From Haematomicrobium sanguinis DSM 21259 (GTDB lineage: Bacteria > Actinomycetota > Actinomycetes > Actinomycetales > Micrococcaceae), in the NCBI RefSeq assembly GCF_000688395.1, contig NZ_JIAG01000019.1, forward strand, positions 1 to 34,876: a DNA stretch of 34,876 nucleotides, written 5' to 3'. The number at the start of each line of letters is the position of its first letter. The first letter of the stretch is position 1. The notes below the pieces were generated by a model that had not been told where the DNA came from, did no database searches, and saw only the letters and a list, made by a program, of their open reading frames with translations. Both the position numbers and the translations under genes were made by a program. Of this stretch, positions 13,978-20,424 are shown piece by piece.

Positions 13978-14898
13978 TCACTCAGTGGCCGCGAGAAAGG
14001 TTTGTTGTAATTTGCCAATGCTCTCGAATCGGCTCGACAACACGTCACCGGGTTGCAGGTACCGCTGCGGGTTTCGCCCGAGGCCCACTCCGCTCGGAGT
14101 GCCGGTGAGCACCAGGTCGCCCGGGTACAAGGTGATGACCTGAGAGAGCCCGGAAAGGAGTTCCGTCACAGAAAACAACAGAGAAGTAGTGCTGGATTGT
14201 TGGACGATCTCGTCATCAATCGAGCACTCGAGCGCTACGTCATCCGGATTCGCGAACTCGTCAAGCGTGACGAGCCACGGTCCGGTTGGCAGGAATCCCG
14301 GGTAGGACTTACCCAGACTGAATTGCGGTGCGGGCCCGCGTAGTTGCGAGATCCGCTCGGAGATATCTTGGGATCCGGTGTATCCGGCAATGGCCTCGCG
14401 CGCTTGGTCGGGTGTTGCGCGCGTGAGTTCGGCGCCGAGCACCACCGCGAGTTCCACCTCCCAATCCGTGTGCCCACCTTGGGGAAGTACGACGGCGGTG
14501 CGGGGCCCGGTGAGTGCCGAGCGGAACTTGGTAAACACGGGCGGCAAATCGACGGGCTTGTCGAAGCCAGATTCGTCCGCGTGCTCCGCGTAGTTCAACC
14601 CGACCGCGAGGATTTGCGTGGGTGCGGGGGAGGGCGCGCCGAGAAGCTCCTGGTTGATCTCGACATGTTCGGCGTCGCCGAGTTCGGCCGTGCGGGCCCA
14701 CTCGGTGAACTCGGCCCAGCGCGGATACAGCTCGGCGACGTCCGTCCCAAAAGTACCGCCGGACGCGGTGCCGATGTCGATCCCGGTGACGGAGCCGCCG
14801 TCGTACCTCTCGCTGCTGCTCGAGGTGTTGGTGCCCGCCGGGTTGTCTGTGCCCACGAAAATGAGGTGAGCGCGGTCCTGGTAGTTGGCGATTCGCAT
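13978..14898 (-). CDS. Fumarylacetoacetate hydrolase (FAH) family protein
   Basis: A 306-residue metal-dependent C-C hydrolase or isomerase, the type that splits acylpyruvates or oxalocrotonates formed by ring cleavage. An N-terminal cap region (1 to about 95) precedes the FAH core: VGLNYAEHADESG, then DWEVELAVVLG (metal ligands), YTGSQDISER, FSLGKSYPGFLPTGPWLV and VLTGTPSGVGLGRNPQRYL. I start at ATG 14898 (MRIANYQDRAH), 17 bases after the dioxygenase stop; the longer open frame upstream overlaps the dioxygenase gene and is not family-like. It probably acts after the dioxygenase in the same pathway. Confidence 0.9.
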   Translation of the reverse strand: MRIANYQDRAHLIFVGTDNPAGTNTSSSSERYDGGSVTGIDIGTASGGTFGTDVAELYPRWAEFTEWARTAELGDAEHVEINQELLGAPSPAPTQILAVGLNYAEHADESGFDKPVDLPPVFTKFRSALTGPRTAVVLPQGGHTDWEVELAVVLGAELTRATPDQAREAIAGYTGSQDISERISQLRGPAPQFSLGKSYPGFLPTGPWLVTLDEFANPDDVALECSIDDEIVQQSSTTSLLFSVTELLSGLSQVITLYPGDLVLTGTPSGVGLGRNPQRYLQPGDVLSSRFESIGKLQQTFLAATE

Positions 14899-14915
14899 GT
14901 GTCGTGACCGGTCCC

Positions 14916-15524
14916 TCAGTAGGCTTCGGGAAGGTAGACCTCGGGGAGCACCTCGGGGCGATACTCGCCGGCGCGCGCCTTGGTGTGCATTTCGTCCGGG
15001 GTGAGTCCGGCTTCGTGGTCGCGGACAAAGTACTCCGGGTCGAAGAACTCGCCGATCTGGTCCGCGGCGAATTCGCTGGAGAAGTACATCCACTCTTTGG
15101 ACTTGTCCCAGCTGCCGAAGGCGTCGAACTGGATTTCCACGCCGTTGCCTTCGGGGTCCTGGTAGTACATGGAGATCGTCATGCCGTGATCCAGGCTCAT
15201 GAACGGGGTGATCCCGAGGTCGCGCAGCCGGACGTAGTTGTCGATCCACTGGGTGAAGTCGGCGTACTCGAAAGCGGTGTGGTGCAGGCCCGCGGTGTGC
15301 CCTTTGTCGACCGGTTCCTTGATACCCGGCAGAGCGAGGAGAGCAATGCGGTGGTTGGCCTCGTCATTGGTGAGCCATGCGGCGCCGCCAGCGTAATGCA
15401 CCGGGGTGAGCCCGGCGACCTTTTCATACCAGGCGACCATCTCGTCCAGCTTGCGGGTGGTGAAGGTTGTGTGGTGGAACTTCGGCGCGATGATGGGTCG
15501 GGTGTTCTCACGATTTTTCGGCAT
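14916..15524 (-). CDS. Extradiol ring-cleavage dioxygenase, VOC (type I) family
   Basis: A 202-residue Fe(II)- or Mn(II)-dependent dioxygenase of the vicinal oxygen chelate superfamily, similar to one-module catechol 2,3-dioxygenases. Likely metal ligands are the His in KFHHTTF (17-18), the His in GLHHTAFEY (80-81) and E129 in DPEGNGVEIQF. The C-terminal stretch (about 135-202) is Glu/Phe/Tyr rich and ends EVYLPEAY. The ATG at 15524 has a perfect AGGAGG 5 bases upstream, and the gene is first of the operon. It faces the GntR regulator across an AT-rich operator region. Substrate: probably the catechol made by the hydroxylase at 12187-13938. Confidence 0.9.
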   Translation of the reverse strand: MPKNRENTRPIIAPKFHHTTFTTRKLDEMVAWYEKVAGLTPVHYAGGAAWLTNDEANHRIALLALPGIKEPVDKGHTAGLHHTAFEYADFTQWIDNYVRLRDLGITPFMSLDHGMTISMYYQDPEGNGVEIQFDAFGSWDKSKEWMYFSSEFAADQIGEFFDPEYFVRDHEAGLTPDEMHTKARAGEYRPEVLPEVYLPEAY

Positions 15525-15544
15525 CGTTGCCTCCTGGGTAGAAA

Positions 15545-15564
15545 AATCATAATTGATTATGATT
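15545..15564. promoter_or_regulatory. Palindromic operator between aromatic operon and GntR gene
   Basis: AATCATAAT, TG, ATTATGATT: perfect 9-base arms around a 2-base centre, in an AT-rich island (15540-15585) of otherwise GC-rich DNA. It overlaps the -35 box of the regulator promoter (15553-15558) and lies just upstream of the dioxygenase ribosome site, so one bound dimer could control both directions. A half-related TTCTAGAA palindrome follows at 15573-15580. Confidence 0.65.
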
Positions 15565-15581
15565 AATTAGGGTTCTAGAAT
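15553..15581 (+). promoter_or_regulatory. Promoter of the GntR/FCD regulator gene
   Basis: TTGATT (15553-15558) and TAGAAT (15576-15581) are separated by 17 bases, a close match to a housekeeping sigma-70-type promoter. The predicted start is near 15588. The -35 box is inside the palindrome at 15545-15564, so autorepression is likely. Confidence 0.6.
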
Positions 15582-15626
15582 TATTTGCGACGCACGTCAC
15601 AAATGTCAAGCGCAGGATGGAGCAAC

Positions 15627-16391
15627 ATGAACGCAACGGGGTCCCCGGCGGCGACGGTAGCGACGGGCACGCCGGTGCAAACGGGCGGATCGGCGCCCGG
15701 AGGGGCACAGACCCGCAGCGAAGGCGGTTCCAGGGCGTCCTCCGCGGTTGACCGCGTTATCGCGCTTGCCGCCGGAGCCGAAGTGGGGGAGCGCCTTGGC
15801 ACCAAGTCGGAGCTTCAGGAGTTATGCGGCGTGTCCGCGGGTACTTTCAATGAGGCGCTACGAGTGCTTCAGGAGCGGCGGATCGTGAGTCTGCGCCCGG
15901 GACCCGGTGGTGGGATCTTCGTCTCAGAGCGCACGCCGATGGCGCAACTGGGCAACTCTCTGTTGGCACTCGATACGCAAACGACCACGGTGGAGGAAGC
16001 GAGCCGCATTCGCGACGCACTGGACCCACTCTTGATCGCCGACGCGGTGAAACACAGCTCCGGAGCGGATATTGCTGATTTGCGCACGATCCTGGAAGAC
16101 ATGCGGGTGGCGTGCAAGAAAGGCGATCGCCTGGAATTTGTGCGTGCCAACTGGCACCTTCACGCGCGCATTGCCGACATCTCGCCCAATACACTCTTGC
16201 GCTGCATTTACGTGAACCTGCTAGCGGCAATGCAAAGCCATCTGGTGGACGTTCTGCCGTGCCAGGATGGCGGGCTCGATGAGTACATTCGGGCGCGGCT
16301 AGACCTGCATGTCCGCCTCGTTGATGCCATCGACAGGCGAGACGATACGGCCGCGCAAGCACTCGCCGTCGAACATGCCACCAATGGCTAA
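15627..16391 (+). CDS. GntR family transcriptional regulator, FadR/FCD subfamily
   Basis: Ligand-responsive repressor or activator of 254 residues. After a flexible Ala/Gly/Thr-rich N-terminus (1 to about 35) comes the winged helix (LGTKSELQELCGVSAGTFNEALRVLQERRI, wing RPGPGGGIFVSE). An all-helical FCD ligand domain follows (about 105-250), with EEASRIRDALDPLL, WHLHARIADIS and the His residues near RLDLHVRLVDAIDRRD and VEHATNG expected for metal or organic-acid binding. I choose ATG 15627, which has GGAG 4 bases upstream, over ATG 15603 and TTG 15585, which lack a ribosome site. Divergent from the ring-cleavage operon, it is its probable regulator, sensing an aromatic acid or ring-cleavage product. 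Confidence 0.88.
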   Translation: MNATGSPAATVATGTPVQTGGSAPGGAQTRSEGGSRASSAVDRVIALAAGAEVGERLGTKSELQELCGVSAGTFNEALRVLQERRIVSLRPGPGGGIFVSERTPMAQLGNSLLALDTQTTTVEEASRIRDALDPLLIADAVKHSSGADIADLRTILEDMRVACKKGDRLEFVRANWHLHARIADISPNTLLRCIYVNLLAAMQSHLVDVLPCQDGGLDEYIRARLDLHVRLVDAIDRRDDTAAQALAVEHATNG

Positions 16392-16433
16392 TTCACTGGA
16401 TGCACATGTAGCACACCGCGCTATCCTGGAGAC

Positions 16434-16628
16434 ATGAGCGAAATCTTCGGTCAGCGCGAATTGCGCCCCTTGCGTCGACGCCGTGAAGTGCCAATGGCAC
16501 TTCTGAAAGGCCTCATGAGTAAATCCGGGCAGGTTGATGCGAAGACTTTGCGGGACGATCTCGATGGCGCAATCGATCGAGCGGCTTGCGTGAGCGGTTC
16601 GAGGTTGGACTGCTTAACACATCGGTGA
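16434..16628 (+). pseudogene. Phd/YefM-type antitoxin remnant, internally deleted
   Basis: Start ATG 16434 with CTGGAG just upstream. The N-terminus MSEIFGQRELR and the later VDAKTLRDDLDGAIDR match the beginning and end of Phd-family antitoxins paired with PIN toxins. The middle (the beta-hairpin and RxGxPVA segment) is mostly missing, and the protein is 64 residues instead of about 90. The last 15 residues are frame-shifted relative to the family, with a premature TGA inside the toxin remnant. It cannot be a normal antitoxin. Confidence 0.6.
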
Positions 16629-16707
16629 TCATCGATCTGGATGTGTGGGGCGCAGAGGCTTCGCCTTTCTGGGGCTAGAAGCGCTGCTGAAAGTCGTTGC
16701 CGTGTGA
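16604..16707 (+). pseudogene. VapC-type PIN toxin remnant, mostly deleted
   Basis: Only the two ends survive. VGLLNTSVIIDLD from 16604 is the PIN N-terminus, with the first catalytic Asp replaced by Asn (LLDTS expected). FLGLEALLKVVAV and a TGA at 16705-16707 are the C-terminus, in another frame. About 100 codons between are gone. With the antitoxin remnant overlapping it, this is a dead operon. Confidence 0.6.
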
Positions 16708-16724
16708 CACCGTGTGGGTTGCAC

Positions 16725-17201
16725 CTATTCGCCTGTGGAGGCGGTGCGCTCGGCAAGCGCAGCGAGCCGATCGATGGAGCGCCCCAGGGCTTCCGGGGTG
16801 TTTTGCATGGCGCGCTCGAATCGGGCCTCATCTCTCAGGCGTGACCAGTCATAGGTGTGCGTGACGCGGGTCGTGCCATCGTCTAAGGGTTCAAGTTTCC
16901 ACCGCCACACATGGCCTGGGGCATCTCCGCCCTGGGGCGCGGGCTTCCAGGCGATGAGGCGCCCTTCCTCAAACTCGAAAATGTGATTGTCTCTGGTTTT
17001 TCCGGACGTATTGGTCATCGCGAAGATGTCACCCACGGCGTGGACGCGCTGCCCAGGGTCGGCGCTGGAAAGGTTGTCATTGCCGTCCCACTCGGGCTGG
17101 CGGGCGGGATCGGCGATGAGTTCAAAAATCGTGACGGCATCGGCGGCAACAACGCGCGTCGCTTCGGCGTGACGATCCTTCGGGGCTGGTAGCTTGCTCA
17201 T
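16725..17201 (-). CDS. SRPBCC family protein (polyketide-cyclase-like)
   Basis: A 158-residue START/Bet v1-fold protein with a hydrophobic pocket; such proteins bind or transform lipophilic ligands. N-terminal strand and helix (EATRVVAADAVTIFELIADPARQPEWDGND), central strands (VHAVGDIFAMTN, GRLIAWKP, HVWRWKLEPLDDGTTRVTHTYDW) and the long C-terminal helix (MQNTPEALGRSIDRLAALAE) are in order. I choose ATG 17201 (MSKLPAPKDRH) over a TTG at 17237. The ligand is unknown. It is divergent from a GNAT gene. Confidence 0.85.
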   Translation of the reverse strand: MSKLPAPKDRHAEATRVVAADAVTIFELIADPARQPEWDGNDNLSSADPGQRVHAVGDIFAMTNTSGKTRDNHIFEFEEGRLIAWKPAPQGGDAPGHVWRWKLEPLDDGTTRVTHTYDWSRLRDEARFERAMQNTPEALGRSIDRLAALAERTASTGE

Positions 17202-17250
17202 ATACGTATCCAACCACGCGCGCGCCACCGGCCCCAAGGGTGCAGGAATC

Positions 17251-17281
17251 GGTGACGGGCGTCGCCGTCACCACGTAGGGT
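17251..17281 (+). promoter_or_regulatory. Inverted repeat and -10 box before the GNAT gene
   Basis: GGTGACGG (17251-17258) and CCGTCACC (17265-17272) form a perfect 8-base inverted repeat with a 6-base centre. TAGGGT (17276-17281) then ends 6 bases before the GTG at 17288. The layout suggests a leaderless promoter with an operator over its -35 region. It could serve either direction of this divergent pair. Confidence 0.4.
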
Positions 17282-17287
17282 GAGATC

Positions 17288-17815
17288 GTGCCAGATTTCC
17301 GTATCGAGACCGAGCGCCTCACCTTACGCACGACCCGCGACACCGACGCCGAGGCGCTGCTCGAGTACCACAAACTCCCTGAGGTCGCGCGCTATTTACT
17401 CGATGGACCGTGGGATGCCGCCGTCGCCCGCGCCAAGGTGCAAGAACGGCTTCCGCGCACGGGCCTCGATTCGCCCGCCAGGTCCCTCTCGCTCGTGGTC
17501 GAGCTTGAAGGCCGCGTCATCGGCGACATCGCCATCTGGATCACCGACAAGGACGGCAAGATCGCCGAGATCGGCTGGACGATTGATCCCGCGGTCACAG
17601 GACGGGGTTACGCGACCGAAGCGGCCCGGGCCGTCATCGACAGTGCCTTCAGAGACCACGGAATCCACCGCATCGCCGCCCAAATGGATGCTCGGAACAC
17701 GGCTTCCGCGCGTCTCGCCGAACGGCTCGGCATGCAACGCGAAGCACACCTGCGCCAAGACTGGTGGGTCAAGGGCGAGTGGACGGACACCGTTATCTAC
17801 GCCCTCCTCGAGTAG
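17288..17815 (+). CDS. GNAT family N-acetyltransferase (RimJ/RimL-like)
   Basis: A 175-residue acetyl-CoA-dependent acetyltransferase (Acetyltransf_3). Start FRIETERLTLRTTRDTDAEA is typical of the RimJ/RimL group. The acetyl-CoA loop is EIGWTIDPAVTGRGYATEAA (GRGYAT pyrophosphate-binding motif), followed by HRIAAQMDARNTASARLAERLGM. The C-terminal strand KGEWTDTVIYALLE is family-like. The substrate could be a ribosomal protein N-terminus, an antibiotic or a metabolite. The GTG start follows a TANNNT box by 6 bases. Confidence 0.9.
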   Translation: MPDFRIETERLTLRTTRDTDAEALLEYHKLPEVARYLLDGPWDAAVARAKVQERLPRTGLDSPARSLSLVVELEGRVIGDIAIWITDKDGKIAEIGWTIDPAVTGRGYATEAARAVIDSAFRDHGIHRIAAQMDARNTASARLAERLGMQREAHLRQDWWVKGEWTDTVIYALLE

Positions 17816-17890
17816 GCAATTTTCATGGCCAAACTCGAGTTTCATGGCCTCCTAACGCCATGAAACGTGCGGGAGGCCATGAAATTTGCC
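17815..17890. repeat. Nested inverted repeats with four TTTCATGGC units
   Basis: Two forward units (about 17821 and 17840) and two reversed units (17857 and 17875) of TTTCATGGC fill the gap after the GNAT stop. Possible pairings: outer arms 17815-17830 with 17875-17890 (15 of 16); 17840-17852 with 17872-17884 (13 of 13); and inner 17839-17848 with 17857-17866 (10 of 10). The last two exclude each other. It may be a terminator, a REP-like element or a structural switch; no T-run is present. Confidence 0.7.
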
Positions 17891-17910
17891 AGGGGTACGG
17901 AGTGATCGGG

Positions 17911-17916
17911 TAATCT
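17911..17916 (+). promoter_or_regulatory. Putative -10 box of leaderless DinB-like gene
   Basis: TAATCT (TANNNT) ends 7 bases before the ATG at 17924 and there is no Shine-Dalgarno sequence. No convincing -35 box is seen. Confidence 0.4.
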
Positions 17917-17923
17917 CAATCAC

Positions 17924-18457
17924 ATGGAACAGGTCTCACCCACACCCGAAGACACCCGCGACATCGACCCCATGCCCACCAGCGAGCGCGAATCCCTGGA
18001 CGCCTGGCTGGAAATGTACCGGAGCACCCTGACTCTCAAAGTAGCCGGGCTCACGGCGACCCAACTCTGCGAGGCGAGTGCCGCGCCGTCGAACCTCACC
18101 CTGATCGGCCTGGTGCGCCACCTCTCCGAGGTGGAACGCTATTGGTTCGGGGACGTCGTGCTCGGCCTCAACCAAGACACGATCTACAGCGAAAGCGATG
18201 ACGGCCCGGGCGGCGACTTCCAAGGCCACTCCCCGGATACCGCGTTCGCCGACTTGAAAACCTACCACCAAGAGGTCACCCGAGCGCGCGCACGCGCAAC
18301 AACAGTCACCGACCTCGGCGCCGCGCTCCCGGGCCTGCGCCACGGCAAGCCCGTTAATCTGCGCTGGGTGCTCGCCCACATGATCGAGGAATACGCGCGA
18401 CACCTCGGTCACGCGGACCTCCTGCGCGAGCGCATCGACGGCGCCACCGGGTACTAA
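17924..18457 (+). CDS. DinB family protein (DUF664)
   Basis: A 177-residue four-helix-bundle protein of the DinB/DUF664 group, often a thiol-dependent (mycothiol or bacillithiol) metal enzyme. The metal triad is suggested by His in GLVRHLSEVERYWF and two His in AHMIEEYARHLGHADLLRE. The first helix is ESLDAWLEMYRSTLTLKVAGL. A flexible, acidic N-terminus (1-20) precedes it. No membrane segment. The substrate is unknown. It is a single gene with its own apparent leaderless promoter. Confidence 0.88.
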   Translation: MEQVSPTPEDTRDIDPMPTSERESLDAWLEMYRSTLTLKVAGLTATQLCEASAAPSNLTLIGLVRHLSEVERYWFGDVVLGLNQDTIYSESDDGPGGDFQGHSPDTAFADLKTYHQEVTRARARATTVTDLGAALPGLRHGKPVNLRWVLAHMIEEYARHLGHADLLRERIDGATGY

Positions 18458-18562
18458 GAGCCAGAATGCAACGCCTCACCCCTGACCGCCCGGGCGCCGA
18501 GTTCGTGTATATCACCAGGAAAAAATGAGGAACGACGGCGATGCTCACCCCAGTGCCTCAAC

Positions 18563-18568
18563 TACAGT
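18563..18568 (+). promoter_or_regulatory. Putative -10 box of the SDR gene
   Basis: TACAGT (TANNNT) ends exactly 7 bases before the GTG at 18576. This placement is one reason to prefer 18576 as the SDR start. Confidence 0.35.
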
Positions 18569-18575
18569 TGGAGGG

Positions 18576-19385
18576 GTGGAGACAGGGCAATCTTTGGCAG
18601 GGCGCACGGCAGTGGTGACCGGCGTGGGAAGACAACGCGGGATTGGCTTTGCGGTGGCACGCCGGCTGGCCGAAAGCGGCGCGAATCTGGCGATCGCGCA
18701 TTGGGCCGCACATGACGCGGAACAACCCTATGGCGCGGATTCGATCGCCGAGCTCGAAGACAGGTTGCGTAGTTATGTGCGTCCGGGCGCGGGCTTTGTA
18801 TCGATCAGCGCGGACTTTGCGGATCCCGCCACGCCCGCCGATGTGATGGAGCGGGTGCGCGGTGCGCTTGGCCCCGTCGATATTCTGGTGGCCAACCATG
18901 CTAAGAGCGGCGGTGACGGGCCGTTAGATGCGCTGAATGCGGACATGCTGGAAGCTCATTGGCGCGTCAATGTGCAATCCGTGTTGCTGCTAACCCAAGG
19001 GTTTGCCGCTCAATTTGGGGGCGAGGCCGGGAGTGTCATTTGGATGACCTCTGGCCAGCTCAAGGGCCCCATGCGTGAGGAGATCGCCTACGCAAGCTCC
19101 AAGGCGGCACTTGCCGGGATCACCGAATCGGTGGCCGACACGCTCATCGATCAAGGCATCCGCCTCAACACGGTGAACCCGGGGCCGGTCAATACCGGGT
19201 ACCTCGATGAGCAGTATTTCGCGGACGCACCCGATCAGTTAGCTGCGCTGAAGGCGCGATTCCCACTCGGCCGGATCGGCGAGCCCGACGATCCAGCACG
19301 GCTCATCGCGTGGCTCGTCAGCGATGACGCGCGCTGGGTGAGCGGCCAAGTGATTTCCAGCGAGGGTGGCTTTCGGCGGTGGTAG
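18576..19385 (+). CDS. Short-chain dehydrogenase/reductase (SDR) family oxidoreductase
   Basis: A 269-residue classical-type SDR with a Rossmann fold for NAD(P)H. The cofactor loop is TGVGRQRGIGFAVARRL, then NHAKSG in place of NNAG. The catalytic Ser lies in WMTSGQLKGP and Tyr-Lys in YASSKAAL. NPGPVNTGYLDE and the C-terminal GQVISSEGGFRRW are typical of ketoacyl-ACP-reductase-like members. Starting at GTG 18576 puts the cofactor loop at the usual distance. An ATG at 18525 with AGGA 5 bases upstream would add 17 residues and is a real alternative. The stop overlaps the next gene by 7 bases, so the two are co-translated. The substrate is unknown. Confidence 0.87.
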   Translation: METGQSLAGRTAVVTGVGRQRGIGFAVARRLAESGANLAIAHWAAHDAEQPYGADSIAELEDRLRSYVRPGAGFVSISADFADPATPADVMERVRGALGPVDILVANHAKSGGDGPLDALNADMLEAHWRVNVQSVLLLTQGFAAQFGGEAGSVIWMTSGQLKGPMREEIAYASSKAALAGITESVADTLIDQGIRLNTVNPGPVNTGYLDEQYFADAPDQLAALKARFPLGRIGEPDDPARLIAWLVSDDARWVSGQVISSEGGFRRW

Positions 19386-20305
19386 AAAAGGTCGCGACTA
19401 TCACGGTGTCCGGGGTCGTGGTGCGCAACGCCTCGGGGAAGGTCCTGACGGTTCGCAAGCGCGGCACGTCCATGTTTATGCTCCCCGGTGGGAAGCCGGA
19501 ACCGGGCGAAAACCCCCTGAACGCTGCCCTGCGGGAGTTGGGCGAAGAGCTGGAAATGGGTGTGCACCCTGAGGACCTCGACTTTGTGGGGGTTGCTCGT
19601 ACTCGGGCGGCGAACGAGCCTGATACCGGGTTGTACGCCGCGCTCTTTGTTCTGCGCGAGCCGGTGGATGCTGTGCGTTTGGCCGCGGAACTCGAGGAGT
19701 TCCGCTGGGTTGATCCGGATGACGCCGCCGGGCATGGGAGCCAAGCGCCGCTGAACGTGGATCATGTGTTTCCGCTATTACGCGGGAAAGGTGCGGGGGA
19801 GCCTGGGCGCATCAGCTTGCGCAGGCTTACTCTCGAGGATGCGCCGACGCACAACGCGGGTGAAGACGCGGAAAGCGTGCGTTGGCTCACCGACGGGGTG
19901 GCGTCCACCGAGGAAAGCACCCGCGCCTGGATATCGCGTCAGCCCTCCGCCTTTGATACCGGGCGCGGCGAACTGGTGTTTGGTGTGCGGGTGGATGGCA
20001 ATTTGGCCGGAATGGTGACCATCAACCAGACACCCGCCGAGGACGTTTTTGGGCCAGGAGAGGTGAACGTGTCCTACGCCATCTATCCGGCCTACCGTGG
20101 GCGCGGTGTAGGCCGGCAAGCGGTCGAGCTCATGTTGGATTTCACGCGCGTCATGGGGTCTTTTGAAGCGGCGATTGTGCGCGTGGATCCTGCGAATCTG
20201 CCGTCGCTCCGCCTGGCAGAGTCTCTCGATCGCGTCGAATATGCAGGGGCCGAGCAGTGCCGGGGATCTGCGAGTGCTCATCATTATCGAGTACCGCTTT
20301 CGTGA
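19379..20305 (+). CDS. Nudix hydrolase fused to a GNAT acetyltransferase domain
   Basis: A 308-residue two-domain protein. Residues 1 to about 135 are a Nudix hydrolase (pyrophosphatase acting on nucleoside diphosphate-X compounds). The Nudix box GGKPEPGENPLNAALRELGE, continuing EEL (37-58), keeps the catalytic REL-EE core but has Glu in place of the usual late Gly. Residues about 143-308 are a GNAT domain (SLRRLTLEDAP, LVFGVRVDGNLAGMVTI, acetyl-CoA loop YAIYPAYRGRGVGRQAVELM). The GTG start overlaps the SDR stop by 7 bases. The frame is continuous with no sign of a sequencing join. What links the two activities is unknown. Confidence 0.88.
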   Translation: MVEKVATITVSGVVVRNASGKVLTVRKRGTSMFMLPGGKPEPGENPLNAALRELGEELEMGVHPEDLDFVGVARTRAANEPDTGLYAALFVLREPVDAVRLAAELEEFRWVDPDDAAGHGSQAPLNVDHVFPLLRGKGAGEPGRISLRRLTLEDAPTHNAGEDAESVRWLTDGVASTEESTRAWISRQPSAFDTGRGELVFGVRVDGNLAGMVTINQTPAEDVFGPGEVNVSYAIYPAYRGRGVGRQAVELMLDFTRVMGSFEAAIVRVDPANLPSLRLAESLDRVEYAGAEQCRGSASAHHYRVPLS

Positions 20306-20424
20306 CGCCGGAACTCCCCCGGCACTCTCCCGGTATGTGCCAGATGTGTGGGGCGCACTCGTTGCGACGTGCGCCGCGCAGCAAGTTGCTACAGTGACAA
20401 GAACGTAGCAAGGGGGAGTGAATC

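Noticed and set aside
14904-15566. 220-codon plus-strand frame opposite the extradiol dioxygenase
   Set aside because: Overlaps a gene with clear metal-ligand motifs and AGGAGG; no supporting features of its own.
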